Positions 9,923 to 19,226 of a DNA stretch of 64,000 nt are shown here, piece by piece. This stretch comes from Pseudoalteromonas sp. A25. GTDB lineage: Bacteria; Pseudomonadota; Gammaproteobacteria; Enterobacterales; Alteromonadaceae. The first letter of the stretch is position 1; each line of letters begins with the position of its first letter. The notes under the pieces are model-generated. The model had not been told where the DNA came from. It did not search any database and was given only the letters and a program-made list of their open reading frames with translations. The stretch lies in the NCBI RefSeq assembly GCF_009176705.1, contig NZ_AP021846.1, positions 280,001-344,000 of the forward strand. The letters run 5' to 3'. The position numbers and the translations under genes were made by a program.

Positions 9923-10936
9923 ATGACCAGAATCGAGTTCACTGTTTTAGGTAATCACTTCTTCGCATTAGTAGATAATGGGCAGCTTGTACAAGTCTTT
10001 TGTGAGCAACAAGCGTTGCCTATTGAGTCCCACTCACCCGGTATTTTAAGGTCTCGCTTTGCACAAGGTGTGGTGCAATTTGATACGGCACAATTAGCTC
10101 AGCAGCAATTAGGCGTATCTGTAAATGAGGGGCAGTGGCAGTGGATTGAGCTGCCAGCTGAACGTATTGCAGCCAAGCGCAATTATATTGGACTTGCGGC
10201 ACTGGGGTTTAAACTAGTTAAAAGTGCAAATGTTGTTAAAGCTGCCCTTGCTGGGGCTTCGGTTGCCGGATATGCATGGCTTTTTTCATGGCAATTTGCA
10301 CTTATGTTCGTGGCCTGTTTGGTCGTTCATGAATACGGCCATGTGCGTGCCATGCAGTACTTCAAAATAAAAACCAAAGGGATATACCTGATACCTTTTG
10401 TAGGTGGGCTGGCTGTAAGCGACGACAAAATAACGACGCGTTGGCAAGATGTAGTTATCTCTTTGATGGGCCCAGCTTTTGGCTTGTTCACGTCAGTGTT
10501 AGGTGTGGTTATTTACTATATAACAGACTTGGAAATATTTGCCGCTGTTGCGGTGCTTAGTGCCTTACTAAATTTGTTTAACTTACTTCCTATTTTGCCA
10601 CTTGATGGGGGGCATGTTTTGAAAAGCATTAGCTTCTCAATGCGTTCATGGGTCGGGTTGTTAGTGTGTATGGCTGGGGTGCTTTTCGGGTTGTGGTTAA
10701 GCTATATATTTGGCTTGATGCTGCTGGTGTTCTTTTTGTTTGTTGGCAGTCTTGAAATAGTGTTTGAGTGGCGCGCACGGCATACGTCCCATTTATTACC
10801 TTTGGATAGGTACGGTCAAGTGTTCTCTGCCGTTATGTATATGCTCGTCGTTGCAGGGCACGTTGCAGTGATGATGCACTTTGCAGACTCAGAGAGTGTG
10901 ATCTTAAGTCTGCCTATGAAGGTGCTTTCAAGCTAG
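9923..10936 (+). CDS. Site-2-protease-like M50 membrane metallopeptidase
   Basis: 337 residues with several membrane segments. The zinc-binding motif HEYGH lies near residues 136-140, and the third-ligand motif LPLDGGH near 226-231, inside hydrophobic helices, as in site-2 proteases. The first about 90 residues are soluble and not recognised. Members cut membrane-bound substrates within the bilayer; none is evident nearby. It is a single gene between the EAL regulator and a convergent transporter gene. Confidence 0.85.
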   Translation: MTRIEFTVLGNHFFALVDNGQLVQVFCEQQALPIESHSPGILRSRFAQGVVQFDTAQLAQQQLGVSVNEGQWQWIELPAERIAAKRNYIGLAALGFKLVKSANVVKAALAGASVAGYAWLFSWQFALMFVACLVVHEYGHVRAMQYFKIKTKGIYLIPFVGGLAVSDDKITTRWQDVVISLMGPAFGLFTSVLGVVIYYITDLEIFAAVAVLSALLNLFNLLPILPLDGGHVLKSISFSMRSWVGLLVCMAGVLFGLWLSYIFGLMLLVFFLFVGSLEIVFEWRARHTSHLLPLDRYGQVFSAVMYMLVVAGHVAVMMHFADSESVILSLPMKVLSS

Positions 10937-10944
10937 TGAAAATA

Positions 10945-10972
10945 GCAGCTATGCCCAAGTGAGCATAGCTGC
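10945..10972. terminator. Inverted repeat at convergent gene ends
   Basis: A 10-bp perfect stem (GCAGCTATGC 10945-10954 / GCATAGCTGC 10963-10972, 8-nt loop) lies between the M50 gene and the 3' end of the transporter gene, partly inside the latter. It lacks a T run, so it may be a weak bidirectional terminator or a 3'-end stabilising hairpin. Confidence 0.45.
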
Positions 10973-12268
10973 AATGATCACACCACTGACGATAAGCTGA
11001 ATAAGACAAAACCCCATGATGTCTTTGGCTTTTAACCCTGCTATGGCGAGCACTGGTAGTGCCCAGAATGGTTGAATGAGGTTTGTCCATGCATCACCCC
11101 ATGCCACAGCCATAGCAACTCTTGCAATATCAGCTTCTAGCATGTGTGCCGCGGGGAGCACGATAGGTGCTTGTACGGCCCACTGTCCGCCACCAGATGG
11201 CACAAAAATATTAACCAGGCCTGCGCTTAAAAAGCTCCAAAAGGGGAGTGTATCAGCACTACTAATAGATACGAATGCAGATGAAATCTGTTGCGCAAGC
11301 CCTGAGTCAACCATAACAGCCATGATGCCAGCATAAAAAGGAAATTGGATCACAATACCCGCGCCGCCAGTAATGGCTTGATGCAAACTCATAAGTAAGC
11401 GCGCAGGTGTTTGATGTAATAAAATGGCGAGGAACAAGAAAATAGCAATGACACTATTTAAGTTTAAGGTGCCAGCGGCAAAAAGGAAGTAGTGAACTAA
11501 ATAGCCACAGCCTAACAACCCAATTAAGATCCCGAGTATCTTACTATGTTCCAATTTTTGCGCTGGGGTAAGCAAACCATTATCTTCTGGTGCTTGTTCA
11601 ACAGTATCTACCAGTTTACGCTTATCAATGAGTACCTGTTGCTCTTTGGGGGGCAGTAAAAGTGCATTAAGTATCGGTAATGCGATGATTAACAGGATTA
11701 AAATTAGTAGGTTAAAGTGCGAGAATAAGGTTTCTTGAGTCGTTATAATCCCAATGCTTGTTTGTGAAAAGTGACCCTCACTGGCAATGGTCAGTGGAAC
11801 TGAGCCGGAGAGACCACCATGCCAGACGATAAAACCTGAGTAAGCACTTGCAACTAGTATTCTATAATCAACCGCAACGTGTTTTGCTAAGGCCTTCGCA
11901 AATAATGCGCCAATGACTAGACCAAATCCCCAGTTGATCCAACTCGCAAGCATGGCTACGAGAGTGACCATAATGATAGCCAGTGTTGGGCTTTTTGCTT
12001 GCTTTGCCAGCTTATCCAGTGCTGCAATACATACAGGTGTGCTCGCGAGCATATAGCCTGCTAACAAAATGAGGAGCATTTGCATGGCAAAAGTAAGCAG
12101 TTTCCAAAACCCATTTCCCCAAGTTGTTATTGCCTCAACAGCAGAGAAGGGCGTGACGAGACTAGCTAAAGCGAGTACGATAAGTGTTAATAATAAAACA
12201 AAAATATATGGGTCGGGTAAATAGCGCTCTACTAAGTTACTGATTGGACGTGTGACACGGTATAGCAT
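10949..12268 (-). CDS. Short-chain fatty acid transporter (AtoE family)
   Basis: 439 residues with about ten to twelve hydrophobic segments. Family features include the N-terminal RYLPDPYIFVLLLTLIVLAL, WGNGFWKLLTFAMQM, WHGGLSGSVPL and NIFVPSGGGQWAVQAP stretches of the AtoE/TIGR00366 group. E. coli AtoE takes up short-chain fatty acids such as acetoacetate and butyrate. No ato catabolic genes lie beside it, so the actual substrate is an inference from the family. Confidence 0.88.
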   Translation of the reverse strand: MLYRVTRPISNLVERYLPDPYIFVLLLTLIVLALASLVTPFSAVEAITTWGNGFWKLLTFAMQMLLILLAGYMLASTPVCIAALDKLAKQAKSPTLAIIMVTLVAMLASWINWGFGLVIGALFAKALAKHVAVDYRILVASAYSGFIVWHGGLSGSVPLTIASEGHFSQTSIGIITTQETLFSHFNLLILILLIIALPILNALLLPPKEQQVLIDKRKLVDTVEQAPEDNGLLTPAQKLEHSKILGILIGLLGCGYLVHYFLFAAGTLNLNSVIAIFLFLAILLHQTPARLLMSLHQAITGGAGIVIQFPFYAGIMAVMVDSGLAQQISSAFVSISSADTLPFWSFLSAGLVNIFVPSGGGQWAVQAPIVLPAAHMLEADIARVAMAVAWGDAWTNLIQPFWALPVLAIAGLKAKDIMGFCLIQLIVSGVIIAAMLTWA

Positions 12269-12318
12269 AGATCATCCTGATATTATTTTTTGCACAATAA
12301 TAGCTAACATTTACGCCA

Positions 12319-12343
12319 AAAGTTAGTCTTTTAGGCTAACTTT
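12319..12343. promoter_or_regulatory. Palindrome in the divergent promoter region
   Basis: AAAGTTAG (12319-12326) pairs with CTAACTTT (12336-12343) across a 9-nt centre. It lies in the 195-bp region between the divergently transcribed AtoE-like transporter and the small membrane protein, a position suited to an operator. No regulator can be named. Confidence 0.3.
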
Positions 12344-12463
12344 AAAAACAGAGTGAGTGAACTTGTTTTTGTTAGTTATTGTTTTATAAGAAGTTAAAGT
12401 TGGCACGATAAGTGTATTAGACTAAGCAGATACATAATTTAGTAGATAATAAGAGAGGATACC

Positions 12464-12703
12464 ATGGCAGGACAAGGTTCAGGTGGTAACGTAATAGCGG
12501 CGATTTGTAATATCTTTTTTCCAGGTTTAGGTCAGCTAGTTCAAGGGCGTATTTTAGCGGCGCTGATCTTCGCAATTGTTGTAGTTGGCGGGTATGCACT
12601 GTGGTTTTTAGTTGTTCCCCCGGTGATTGGTGCTGTAGTTCATTTATGGTCTATTATCGATGCAGCTAAATATACCAATTACTCAAGTTACGAGCGCCGT
12701 TAA
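12464..12703 (+). CDS. Small membrane protein, TM2-like
   Basis: 79 residues. After a short polar start come two hydrophobic helices (about 10-30 and 35-60), with FFPGLGQLVQGR between them. This resembles the glycine-rich turn of TM2-type small membrane proteins. A good ribosome-binding site (GAGAGGA) precedes the ATG. The function is unknown. The last 21 nt overlap the convergent AEC transporter gene. Confidence 0.7.
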   Translation: MAGQGSGGNVIAAICNIFFPGLGQLVQGRILAALIFAIVVVGGYALWFLVVPPVIGAVVHLWSIIDAAKYTNYSSYERR

Positions 12704-13594
12704 CCAAAAAGCCAGTGTTAATACGCTTAATAATGTTGACAGTACCACGCTACTTGCCAGCACCGATTGCTGGCATTGTAGTTGGCGCGCAACTAAATAT
12801 GCATTGACCCCAAGTGGTGATGCACTCATTAAAGTTAACACGGCAACTTGTTTTGAAGGCAGTTGCATTCCCCAGCTAGCCAGTGCGAATACGGCACTAG
12901 GAAGCACCATGAGTTTAATAACACTAATACCCAAAGCCCCCCGCCAAGCCCCTTTTAATGCGTAATTATTTAAGCTTGCGCCCAATGCAAATAGTGCCCC
13001 AGCTATCGCTGGTTCAGCCAACAAATGTAGCCCTTCTTGGAATGCTAGAGGTAGTGCAATGCCTGCGTAATTGCAAATTAATCCAGTGCTTATACTCAGC
13101 ACAATGGGATTAAATAATAACGGCTTAAATGCTAAAAGAACGCGACCATGGAAGTTGCTTGCGAGTAAAAAAGTACAGCCGAACAATAACGCACTGTGAA
13201 ACGTGATGATCACAAACACCATAGCCCCATAGTCAGCCCCCAAGCTGGCAATAATAATCGGCAAACCAACCAGTACGGTGTTGGAGTAAGTACCTGCTAA
13301 GGCTAGTGTCGCGCTGTCAGCATTGCTTTGTTTTACTATAAATTTTAAGGCGGCAAAACTAAAAAAGTACGCCGCAAGTACCGGGACATAAAAGCTTAGC
13401 ATGACCGAACTTGATAACGCTTGGCTAAGGTCGGCTTGATACATACTAATAAACAAAAACACGGGTATGGCAAGGTTGAATATGAACTGCCTAAGGCCAT
13501 CCAATGCAGATGTACTCAATATATTGAGCTTTGCGCAACTGTAGCCAACAAGCACCACAAATATAATAGGAAACAAAATGGAAAATGCAGTCAT
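12683..13594 (-). CDS. AEC-family (auxin efflux carrier-like) permease
   Basis: 303 residues with about ten hydrophobic segments in two five-helix halves, typical of the AEC family. Recognisable are the N-terminal FPIIFVVLVGYSCAKL and the family-like GTYSNTVLVGLPI stretch. Bacterial members export or exchange small organic acids or amino acids (malate, malonate); the substrate here is unknown. It is a single gene. Its 3' end overlaps the convergent small membrane protein gene, so the two mRNAs share complementary 3' ends. Confidence 0.85.
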   Translation of the reverse strand: MTAFSILFPIIFVVLVGYSCAKLNILSTSALDGLRQFIFNLAIPVFLFISMYQADLSQALSSSVMLSFYVPVLAAYFFSFAALKFIVKQSNADSATLALAGTYSNTVLVGLPIIIASLGADYGAMVFVIITFHSALLFGCTFLLASNFHGRVLLAFKPLLFNPIVLSISTGLICNYAGIALPLAFQEGLHLLAEPAIAGALFALGASLNNYALKGAWRGALGISVIKLMVLPSAVFALASWGMQLPSKQVAVLTLMSASPLGVNAYLVARQLQCQQSVLASSVVLSTLLSVLTLAFWLTALVT

Positions 13595-13689
13595 GATGGA
13601 AGCCTTGGTTAGAATTTGAGGGCATTATCATGGTTTGAATGGCATGTCTCAAGGGGAACAACGTATAATAGCGCTAAAACGTAACGAGT

Positions 13690-14070
13690 GTGAGTTGTAT
13701 TTTGGAATATCAATTTATCAAAGATCCTGTCACTGGGTTTCGGGTTAAAATAAGTGATGAGCACATGCTAGTGGGTCGTTGGTTGAATGAGGAATTGCCT
13801 TTTGAGCAAGTTAATTCATTGCTTAATTCTGCCAAAAATTTATCCAAAGCTAAGCCCGCATTGGTTATCGAAGGTAAAGAAACTCGCCTCACCTTGTCAC
13901 ATGAAGAGGCATTATTTGAGTCTCACGCTTTGTTTCATCAATCGGATGAATTAATTCGCTATGCAGATGATGCACTAGAGCTTGATGAGCATGGTCTAGT
14001 TAGCGGCTGCGGCTATGAAGACTTTTTAGAACTATTACAAGCATGGCATCAATTTATTAATCGTAATTGA
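13690..14070 (+). CDS. yacL: YacL family protein (UPF0231)
   Basis: 126 residues. The N-terminus (EYQFIKDPVTGFRVKISDEH, then LVGRWLNEE) and the C-terminus (CGYEDFLELLQAWHQF) match the pattern of E. coli YacL (UPF0231), a small soluble acidic protein of unknown function. The start is GTG at 13690; the only upstream in-frame choices are worse. It is convergent with the 2OG oxygenase gene. Confidence 0.8.
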   Translation: MSCILEYQFIKDPVTGFRVKISDEHMLVGRWLNEELPFEQVNSLLNSAKNLSKAKPALVIEGKETRLTLSHEEALFESHALFHQSDELIRYADDALELDEHGLVSGCGYEDFLELLQAWHQFINRN

Positions 14071-14076
14071 TGCCAT
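14043..14076. terminator. 12-bp inverted repeat at the yacL 3' end
   Basis: ATGGCATCAATT (14043-14054) and AATTGATGCCAT (14065-14076) form a perfect 12-bp stem with a 10-nt loop. It overlaps the yacL stop codon and lies between two convergent genes. No clear T run follows, so its role as a terminator is only likely. Confidence 0.45.
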
Positions 14077-14086
14077 CTATGATTGC

Positions 14087-14791
14087 TTAGCTTGTGGGCG
14101 CGCCATATATTTGCTCCGCGCGATTAAATAGTATCCAAGACGTTAAGATATATTTGTCATTTGATATGGGCTTATTCCCACGGTGCGTATGAGTAAAGTA
14201 GCCGGGTGCTATTACCATGCTACCTTTTTTGGGCGCTATTTTCTTCTGTTGGTAATAAAATTCAGTTTCGCCGCCCTCGGAGACATCATTTAGATAGAAC
14301 ATGAATAACAACACACGATGAAGCGCCTCATTATGCCCTTGCTGAGGGTATACTTCACTATGCCAATATGGATAACCCCCTTTATTAACCTCATACTTTT
14401 GCGCTTGTATATTGCCTAAACGAAATAACTGCTGGGTGAGTAGAGGAAGCTGTGGTTTTCCTACCTCTTCAAAATTCTCGAAGGTAACATCGACAGGTTT
14501 ACCTGTTTTTGGGTGATATACTTTTAACCCAAATGCACCAATGATCATAAATAAGTGCTCTTCGACGTATTTAAAAACATGTTGGGCTGTAACTTGTTGA
14601 ATGTGTTGCAGCGGCTGGGCATATTCTGGATGTGAGTTTAAATACAGATCTTGGCTAACTTTTTTGCTAAGGTCGACCCCCCCAGAGGTGATCCCTTGTT
14701 TGAGGTGTGGGCTTTTTTCGAATAGGTCGATAAATTGATCACAAAACTCAGCGCTTAGGGCGTTGTCATAAACGCGTATAAAATCTGTCAT
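14087..14791 (-). CDS. 2-oxoglutarate/Fe(II)-dependent oxygenase (prolyl-4-hydroxylase-like)
   Basis: 234 residues. The C-terminal half has the double-stranded beta-helix signature of P4H-type oxygenases: a metal motif YWHSEVYP, then LLFMFYLNDVSEGGETEFYY, then the distal His and Arg in THTHRGNKP. The first metal motif reads H-x-E rather than the commoner H-x-D. Family members hydroxylate proline or other side chains using oxygen and 2-oxoglutarate; the substrate is unknown. The N-terminal half (DNALSAEFCDQFIDLFE) is typical of this subgroup. It is divergent from the thioesterase gene. Confidence 0.83.
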   Translation of the reverse strand: MTDFIRVYDNALSAEFCDQFIDLFEKSPHLKQGITSGGVDLSKKVSQDLYLNSHPEYAQPLQHIQQVTAQHVFKYVEEHLFMIIGAFGLKVYHPKTGKPVDVTFENFEEVGKPQLPLLTQQLFRLGNIQAQKYEVNKGGYPYWHSEVYPQQGHNEALHRVLLFMFYLNDVSEGGETEFYYQQKKIAPKKGSMVIAPGYFTHTHRGNKPISNDKYILTSWILFNRAEQIYGAPTS

Positions 14792-14819
14792 TATTTTACC
14801 TAAATTTATTGGAATTATT

Positions 14820-15209
14820 ATGTTGTCTGAAAAACTGATGCCGCGATTTAGCGAAACCGATGTTCTTGGTCATATAAACAATACCGTACTACCCGTATGG
14901 TTTGAAGCCGCTAGAGTACCTATTTTTAAAATATTCACACCCGATCTTAATCCACATCAATGGAAGTTGATTGTGGCTAAAGTAGAAGTTGTGTTTAAAG
15001 GCGAGTTATTTTATGGGCAAGAAGTTGAGGTCAAAACTGCTATTGAACACATTGGTAATAGCTCTTTTGTTATATTACAACAAGCTTGGCAGCATGGTGA
15101 GTGTTGCGCTGAGGGTAAAACCGTCATGGTCAGATATGACTTTTCAGCTAAGCGCGCACAATCTCTATCAGAAGATGAGCGCACTCAGCTTACTCCATTT
15201 ATGGTGTAG
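14820..15209 (+). CDS. Acyl-CoA thioesterase, hotdog fold (4HBT/YbgC-like)
   Basis: 129 residues, the normal length for a single hotdog domain. The motif RFSETDVLGHINN near the N-terminus holds the catalytic Asp and the His-Ile-Asn-Asn stretch of 4-hydroxybenzoyl-CoA thioesterase-type enzymes. It should hydrolyse acyl-CoA thioesters in the cytoplasm; chain-length preference is not visible. It begins 28 nt from the divergent oxygenase gene, and its end overlaps the convergent membrane-protein gene by 11 nt. Confidence 0.85.
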   Translation: MLSEKLMPRFSETDVLGHINNTVLPVWFEAARVPIFKIFTPDLNPHQWKLIVAKVEVVFKGELFYGQEVEVKTAIEHIGNSSFVILQQAWQHGECCAEGKTVMVRYDFSAKRAQSLSEDERTQLTPFMV

Positions 15210-16224
15210 TGTTTGATTTAAATTGATGACCAATCGCAGCTGAAATACAGGGTTTTACTTGATAGGTGTAATAAAAATCTTCAGCCGAACCTTGCTTGCT
15301 CACTTCTAATATTTCATAGTCATTGAGTTCAATGACTCGACTGCCGGTGGTATGTTCACAACGTGATTTGCTATCGGCCTCATTGTCGAAGATAAAATTC
15401 GCTAGAATTCGCTTAACTTTATGCTCATAAGCACTGGATTGTTGGCTGAACTGCTCTGTTGCTTTATCTAACTCAGCCATCGAGCGGGCAAGTTCAGGAT
15501 CATTTTTCATGGCGCTCGTGATTTTTTCCTGCGGGTTGGCTGCCACATTCACAATCAAGTCACTCTCGAGGCCATTAATGATGTTCGCCGCTGTGGTACT
15601 CACACCATTTAGCGCACCTGTATAAGTGGCTAGTAATGCTAATTGAGCTAACAAATATAAACCTGCACCAAAACGCACGAGCCCCGTCATGAACGGAAAA
15701 CGATAGCCGGGAGGATGCCATAAAGCGTGTAAACCAAAAGGCCTGAGCAGAAGTAAGACAAAAAGATACAAAGGGATGGTGAATTGAATAATCAGTAACA
15801 CGACTAAGCTTGTGATAAAAAACCACACCGGAATAGATAATAGCACAGCAAAGTTGTGTGTATATGGCAGGTAGTCTGCACTTACACCTGTAATATCATT
15901 CACTTGCCCCGAAGATTGCACCAAGGCGTAATTGGCAACAAACGCATAAAAGAGCAAAATCATGGCTCTGCCAGGTAAGCTATCCCAAATTTTAATAAAC
16001 TTAGGCCAAAATTCGCTTAACATTGCAATTAAAGCTAAAGCAGTGATGAGTATCATCAAAGCACTGCTGTTTGCTCCCTCATGCAGAAATAATAGGCTGC
16101 TGATGATAGCTAATAAGTAGCATTTCTGTGCAAGATTCAAGGAGTGCCAAAACGATATTAAGCGGTTTTGATACTGCTTTAGCTTGTCGGTAAGCGTTGT
16201 ATAATGCGGCAGCTTTTTTATCAT
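15199..16224 (-). CDS. Unknown inner-membrane protein
   Basis: 341 residues if started at ATG 16224. A TTG 48 nt upstream is in frame but lies inside the uvrA terminator hairpin, so it was rejected. The N-terminal two thirds contain about five or six hydrophobic segments (around residues 30-210). The C-terminal about 130 residues are soluble, with an AANPQEKITSAMKNDPELA stretch and two Cys (in SRCEHT and VKPCIS) that could pair outside the membrane. I do not recognise the family. It follows uvrA on the same strand. Confidence 0.7.
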   Translation of the reverse strand: MIKKLPHYTTLTDKLKQYQNRLISFWHSLNLAQKCYLLAIISSLLFLHEGANSSALMILITALALIAMLSEFWPKFIKIWDSLPGRAMILLFYAFVANYALVQSSGQVNDITGVSADYLPYTHNFAVLLSIPVWFFITSLVVLLIIQFTIPLYLFVLLLLRPFGLHALWHPPGYRFPFMTGLVRFGAGLYLLAQLALLATYTGALNGVSTTAANIINGLESDLIVNVAANPQEKITSAMKNDPELARSMAELDKATEQFSQQSSAYEHKVKRILANFIFDNEADSKSRCEHTTGSRVIELNDYEILEVSKQGSAEDFYYTYQVKPCISAAIGHQFKSNTTP

Positions 16225-16242
16225 CGTGATAAATAGAAAAGT

Positions 16243-16269
16243 AAGGGATGCAGTTACACTACATCCCTT
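16243..16269 (-). terminator. uvrA terminator
   Basis: On the minus strand, AAGGGATGTAGT and ACTGCATCCCTT form a 12-bp stem (one G-T pair) around a 3-nt loop, followed by TACTTTTC. It starts 7 nt after the uvrA stop codon and fits a Rho-independent terminator. Confidence 0.7.
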
Positions 16270-16275
16270 CAATAG

Positions 16276-19095
16276 TTAAAGTAAAGGTTTCAGATATGTT
16301 CCTGTATGAGACTCACTATACTGTGCGACTTCCTCCGGTGTGCCTGCGATGAGGATCTGTCCGCCACCGGCACCGCCTTCTGGGCCTAAATCTACAATCC
16401 AATCAGCGGTTTTTATCACATCTAAATTATGCTCAATAACCACCACGGTATTGCCATGATCACGCAATCGATGCAATACAACTAATAACTGTTGTATGTC
16501 ATGAAAATGCAGACCAGTAGTTGGCTCATCAAGAATATATAGTGTTTTACCCGTATCACGTTTAGAAAGCTCTCTGGCTAGTTTAACCCTTTGAGCCTCA
16601 CCACCAGAGAGTGTTGTTGCTGCTTGCCCTAGGCGAATATATGACAGCCCAACATCCATTAAAGTGGTGAGCTTGCGATTGATAGCAGGGATCTTATCGA
16701 AAAACTGTTGGGCATCCTCCACGGTCATTTCTAGCACCTCATGGATGTTCTTGCCTTTATACAGCACCTCTAATGTTTCTCGGTTATAGCGCTTGCCAGT
16801 ACAGATATCGCAAGGAACGTATACATCCGGTAAAAAGTGCATTTCAACCTTGATAACACCATCACCCTGACAGGCTTCACAGCGTCCGCCTTTTACGTTG
16901 AAGCTAAAACGACCCACTTTATAGCCGCGAGAGCGTGCCTCTTGAGTACCCGCAAACAGCTCACGAATGGCGGTGAAGATCCCTGTGTAGGTTGCGGGGT
17001 TAGAGCGTGGTGTACGACCAATTGGGCTTTGATCTATATCGATTACTTTATCAAAGTGATCTAGGCCCTTAATCTCTTTATATGGTGCCGCTTCTGCCGT
17101 TGTTGCACCATTAAGTTCAGTGTGAGCTAGTTTGAATAGGGTGTCATTGATCAACGTCGATTTACCAGAACCAGATACACCGGTAATACAAGTCATCAAG
17201 CCAAACGGAATGCGTAAGTCGACATCTTTTAGGTTATTACCCGATGCGCCAAATAGTTCTAACCACTTATCATTGCATTCATGGCGTTGCTTAGGCACTT
17301 CAATGGCTTTAGCGCCACTTAAATATTGGCCTGTGAGTGAGTCTGGGTTGTTTATTATGTCATCGCGTGAGCCTTGCGCGACTACGTGCCCACCGTGCAC
17401 ACCTGCACCGGGACCAATATCGATAATATGATCAGCTGCCCTAATTGCATCTTCGTCATGCTCTACAACAATTACGGTGTTGCCTAAATCTCGTAGGTGA
17501 GTCAACGTACTCAAAAGTCGGTCATTATCTCTTTGGTGCAAGCCTATGGACGGTTCATCAAGCACATACATCACCCCAACTAAGCCTGCACCAATTTGAC
17601 TGGCCAAGCGAATACGCTGCGCTTCACCACCAGATAAAGTATCTGCACTGCGCTCAAGTGATAAGTAGTTGAGTCCAACATTAATCAGGAATGACAAACG
17701 GTCACGTATTTCTTTGAGGATTTTTTCGGCAATCTGCGCTTTTTGGCCTTGCAAAGTAAGCCCATCAAAAAAGTGCATTGCCTCGCCGATACTCATAGTC
17801 GTTACATCGGGTAGTGTCGTTTGACCAATAAAAACATTTCGGGCTTCTTCACGCAAACGAGAGCCGTGACAGCTGGGGCATGATTGGCTAGTTTGATATT
17901 TACTTAATTCTTCGCGCACCGAACTAGACTCGGTTTCACGGTAGCGGCGATTCATATTATTAAGTACGCCTTCAAACTCGTGATTACGTGTAATTAAATC
18001 GCCTCGATCGTTACGGTAGTTAAAGGCAATTTTTGTCCGTCCTGACCCCTCTAGAGTGACTTTTTTAGCCTCGTCGGGAAGTTTTTGAAAAGGCACTTCT
18101 AAATCAAACTGGTAGTGCTCTGCCACCGCTTGAAGCATTTGAAAATAATAAAAACTGCGTTTATCCCAGCCCTTAATTGCGCCACCACTTAAGCTCAGCT
18201 CTGGATTTTGTACCACTCTATTTGGATCGAAATACTGACGAACACCCAAACCGTCACAGCTTTGACAAGCACCTGCTGGGTTGTTAAATGAAAAGAGTCT
18301 AGGTTCGAGCTCTGTCATTGCGTAGCCACAGGTTGGACAAGCAAAATTCGCTGAGAAGATTAACTCTTCGGCGTGAGGGTCGTCCATATTTGCAATGACT
18401 GCAATACCTGATGATAGCTCAAGGGCTGTCTCAAACGACTCTGCTAAACGTTGCTGTAGTCCCTCTTTTACTTTAAATCGGTCAACAACCACTTCGATAG
18501 TATGCTTTTTATGTAATTCGAGCGTTGGCGGATCAGACAAGTCGCATACCTCGCCATCAATCCTAGCCCGTATGTAGCCTTGACTTGATAATTGTTCTAA
18601 CAATTTAACGTGCTCCCCTTTGCGGTTCTTCACAACGGGTGCTAGCAGCATTAATTTGCTACCTTCAGGTTGCTCTAGCACAGAGTCGACCATTTGGCTG
18701 ATGGTTTGTGCCGCTAGGGGTAAATCGTGAGTAGGGCATCGGGGTTCGCCAACCCGCGCGAACAGCAGTCGTAAATAGTCGTAAATTTCAGTGATGGTAC
18801 CAACGGTAGAGCGAGGGTTATGAGAAGTAGACTTTTGCTCAATAGATATAGCAGGAGAAAGACCCTCAATATGATCGACATCTGGCTTTTCCATTAATGA
18901 TAAAAACTGCCGGGCATAGGCAGACAGCGATTCTACATATCTTCTTTGGCCCTCGGCATAGAGGGTGTCAAATGCCAATGACGACTTTCCTGAGCCTGAG
19001 AGGCCCGTGATAACAATTAACTTATCACGCGGAATACTAAGCGAAATATCTTTTAGGTTATGCGTTCGAGCGCCCCTGACTTCTATTTTATCCAT
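16276..19095 (-). CDS. uvrA: Excinuclease ABC subunit A
   Basis: 939 residues, full length. Two ABC ATPase modules are present: Walker [10 protein letters not shown] near residue 31 and GVSGSGKST near 640, with two LSGGEAQR signatures. Zinc-finger cysteines occur as CPTCGYAM...CQSCDG and CEACQGDG...CDICTGKR. UvrA recognises helix-distorting DNA lesions, loads UvrB and starts nucleotide excision repair. In E. coli uvrA and ssb are divergent neighbours; here two genes lie between them. I found no canonical LexA box upstream. Confidence 0.98.
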   Translation of the reverse strand: MDKIEVRGARTHNLKDISLSIPRDKLIVITGLSGSGKSSLAFDTLYAEGQRRYVESLSAYARQFLSLMEKPDVDHIEGLSPAISIEQKSTSHNPRSTVGTITEIYDYLRLLFARVGEPRCPTHDLPLAAQTISQMVDSVLEQPEGSKLMLLAPVVKNRKGEHVKLLEQLSSQGYIRARIDGEVCDLSDPPTLELHKKHTIEVVVDRFKVKEGLQQRLAESFETALELSSGIAVIANMDDPHAEELIFSANFACPTCGYAMTELEPRLFSFNNPAGACQSCDGLGVRQYFDPNRVVQNPELSLSGGAIKGWDKRSFYYFQMLQAVAEHYQFDLEVPFQKLPDEAKKVTLEGSGRTKIAFNYRNDRGDLITRNHEFEGVLNNMNRRYRETESSSVREELSKYQTSQSCPSCHGSRLREEARNVFIGQTTLPDVTTMSIGEAMHFFDGLTLQGQKAQIAEKILKEIRDRLSFLINVGLNYLSLERSADTLSGGEAQRIRLASQIGAGLVGVMYVLDEPSIGLHQRDNDRLLSTLTHLRDLGNTVIVVEHDEDAIRAADHIIDIGPGAGVHGGHVVAQGSRDDIINNPDSLTGQYLSGAKAIEVPKQRHECNDKWLELFGASGNNLKDVDLRIPFGLMTCITGVSGSGKSTLINDTLFKLAHTELNGATTAEAAPYKEIKGLDHFDKVIDIDQSPIGRTPRSNPATYTGIFTAIRELFAGTQEARSRGYKVGRFSFNVKGGRCEACQGDGVIKVEMHFLPDVYVPCDICTGKRYNRETLEVLYKGKNIHEVLEMTVEDAQQFFDKIPAINRKLTTLMDVGLSYIRLGQAATTLSGGEAQRVKLARELSKRDTGKTLYILDEPTTGLHFHDIQQLLVVLHRLRDHGNTVVVIEHNLDVIKTADWIVDLGPEGGAGGGQILIAGTPEEVAQYSESHTGTYLKPLL

Positions 19096-19226
19096 TTTGA
19101 CCTAATTACAAGTTGAGTGGCAACGATTGTTAGCGCAACAGTATCGCATACTTTGCCGAAAATTAACGTATCTTTGCTAAACGAACTAAACTGGGTAATA
19201 GGATCAGTTCTAGAGTTATCTGCAAA

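Noticed and set aside
16225..16272. TTG start at 16272 for the membrane protein behind uvrA
   Set aside because: It falls inside the uvrA terminator stem and gives an N-terminus less fitting than ATG 16224.
19125..19145. TTGTTAGCGCAACAG as a LexA box for uvrA
   Set aside because: The half-sites do not fit CTGT-N8-ACAG; spacing is wrong by one and one half is degenerate.
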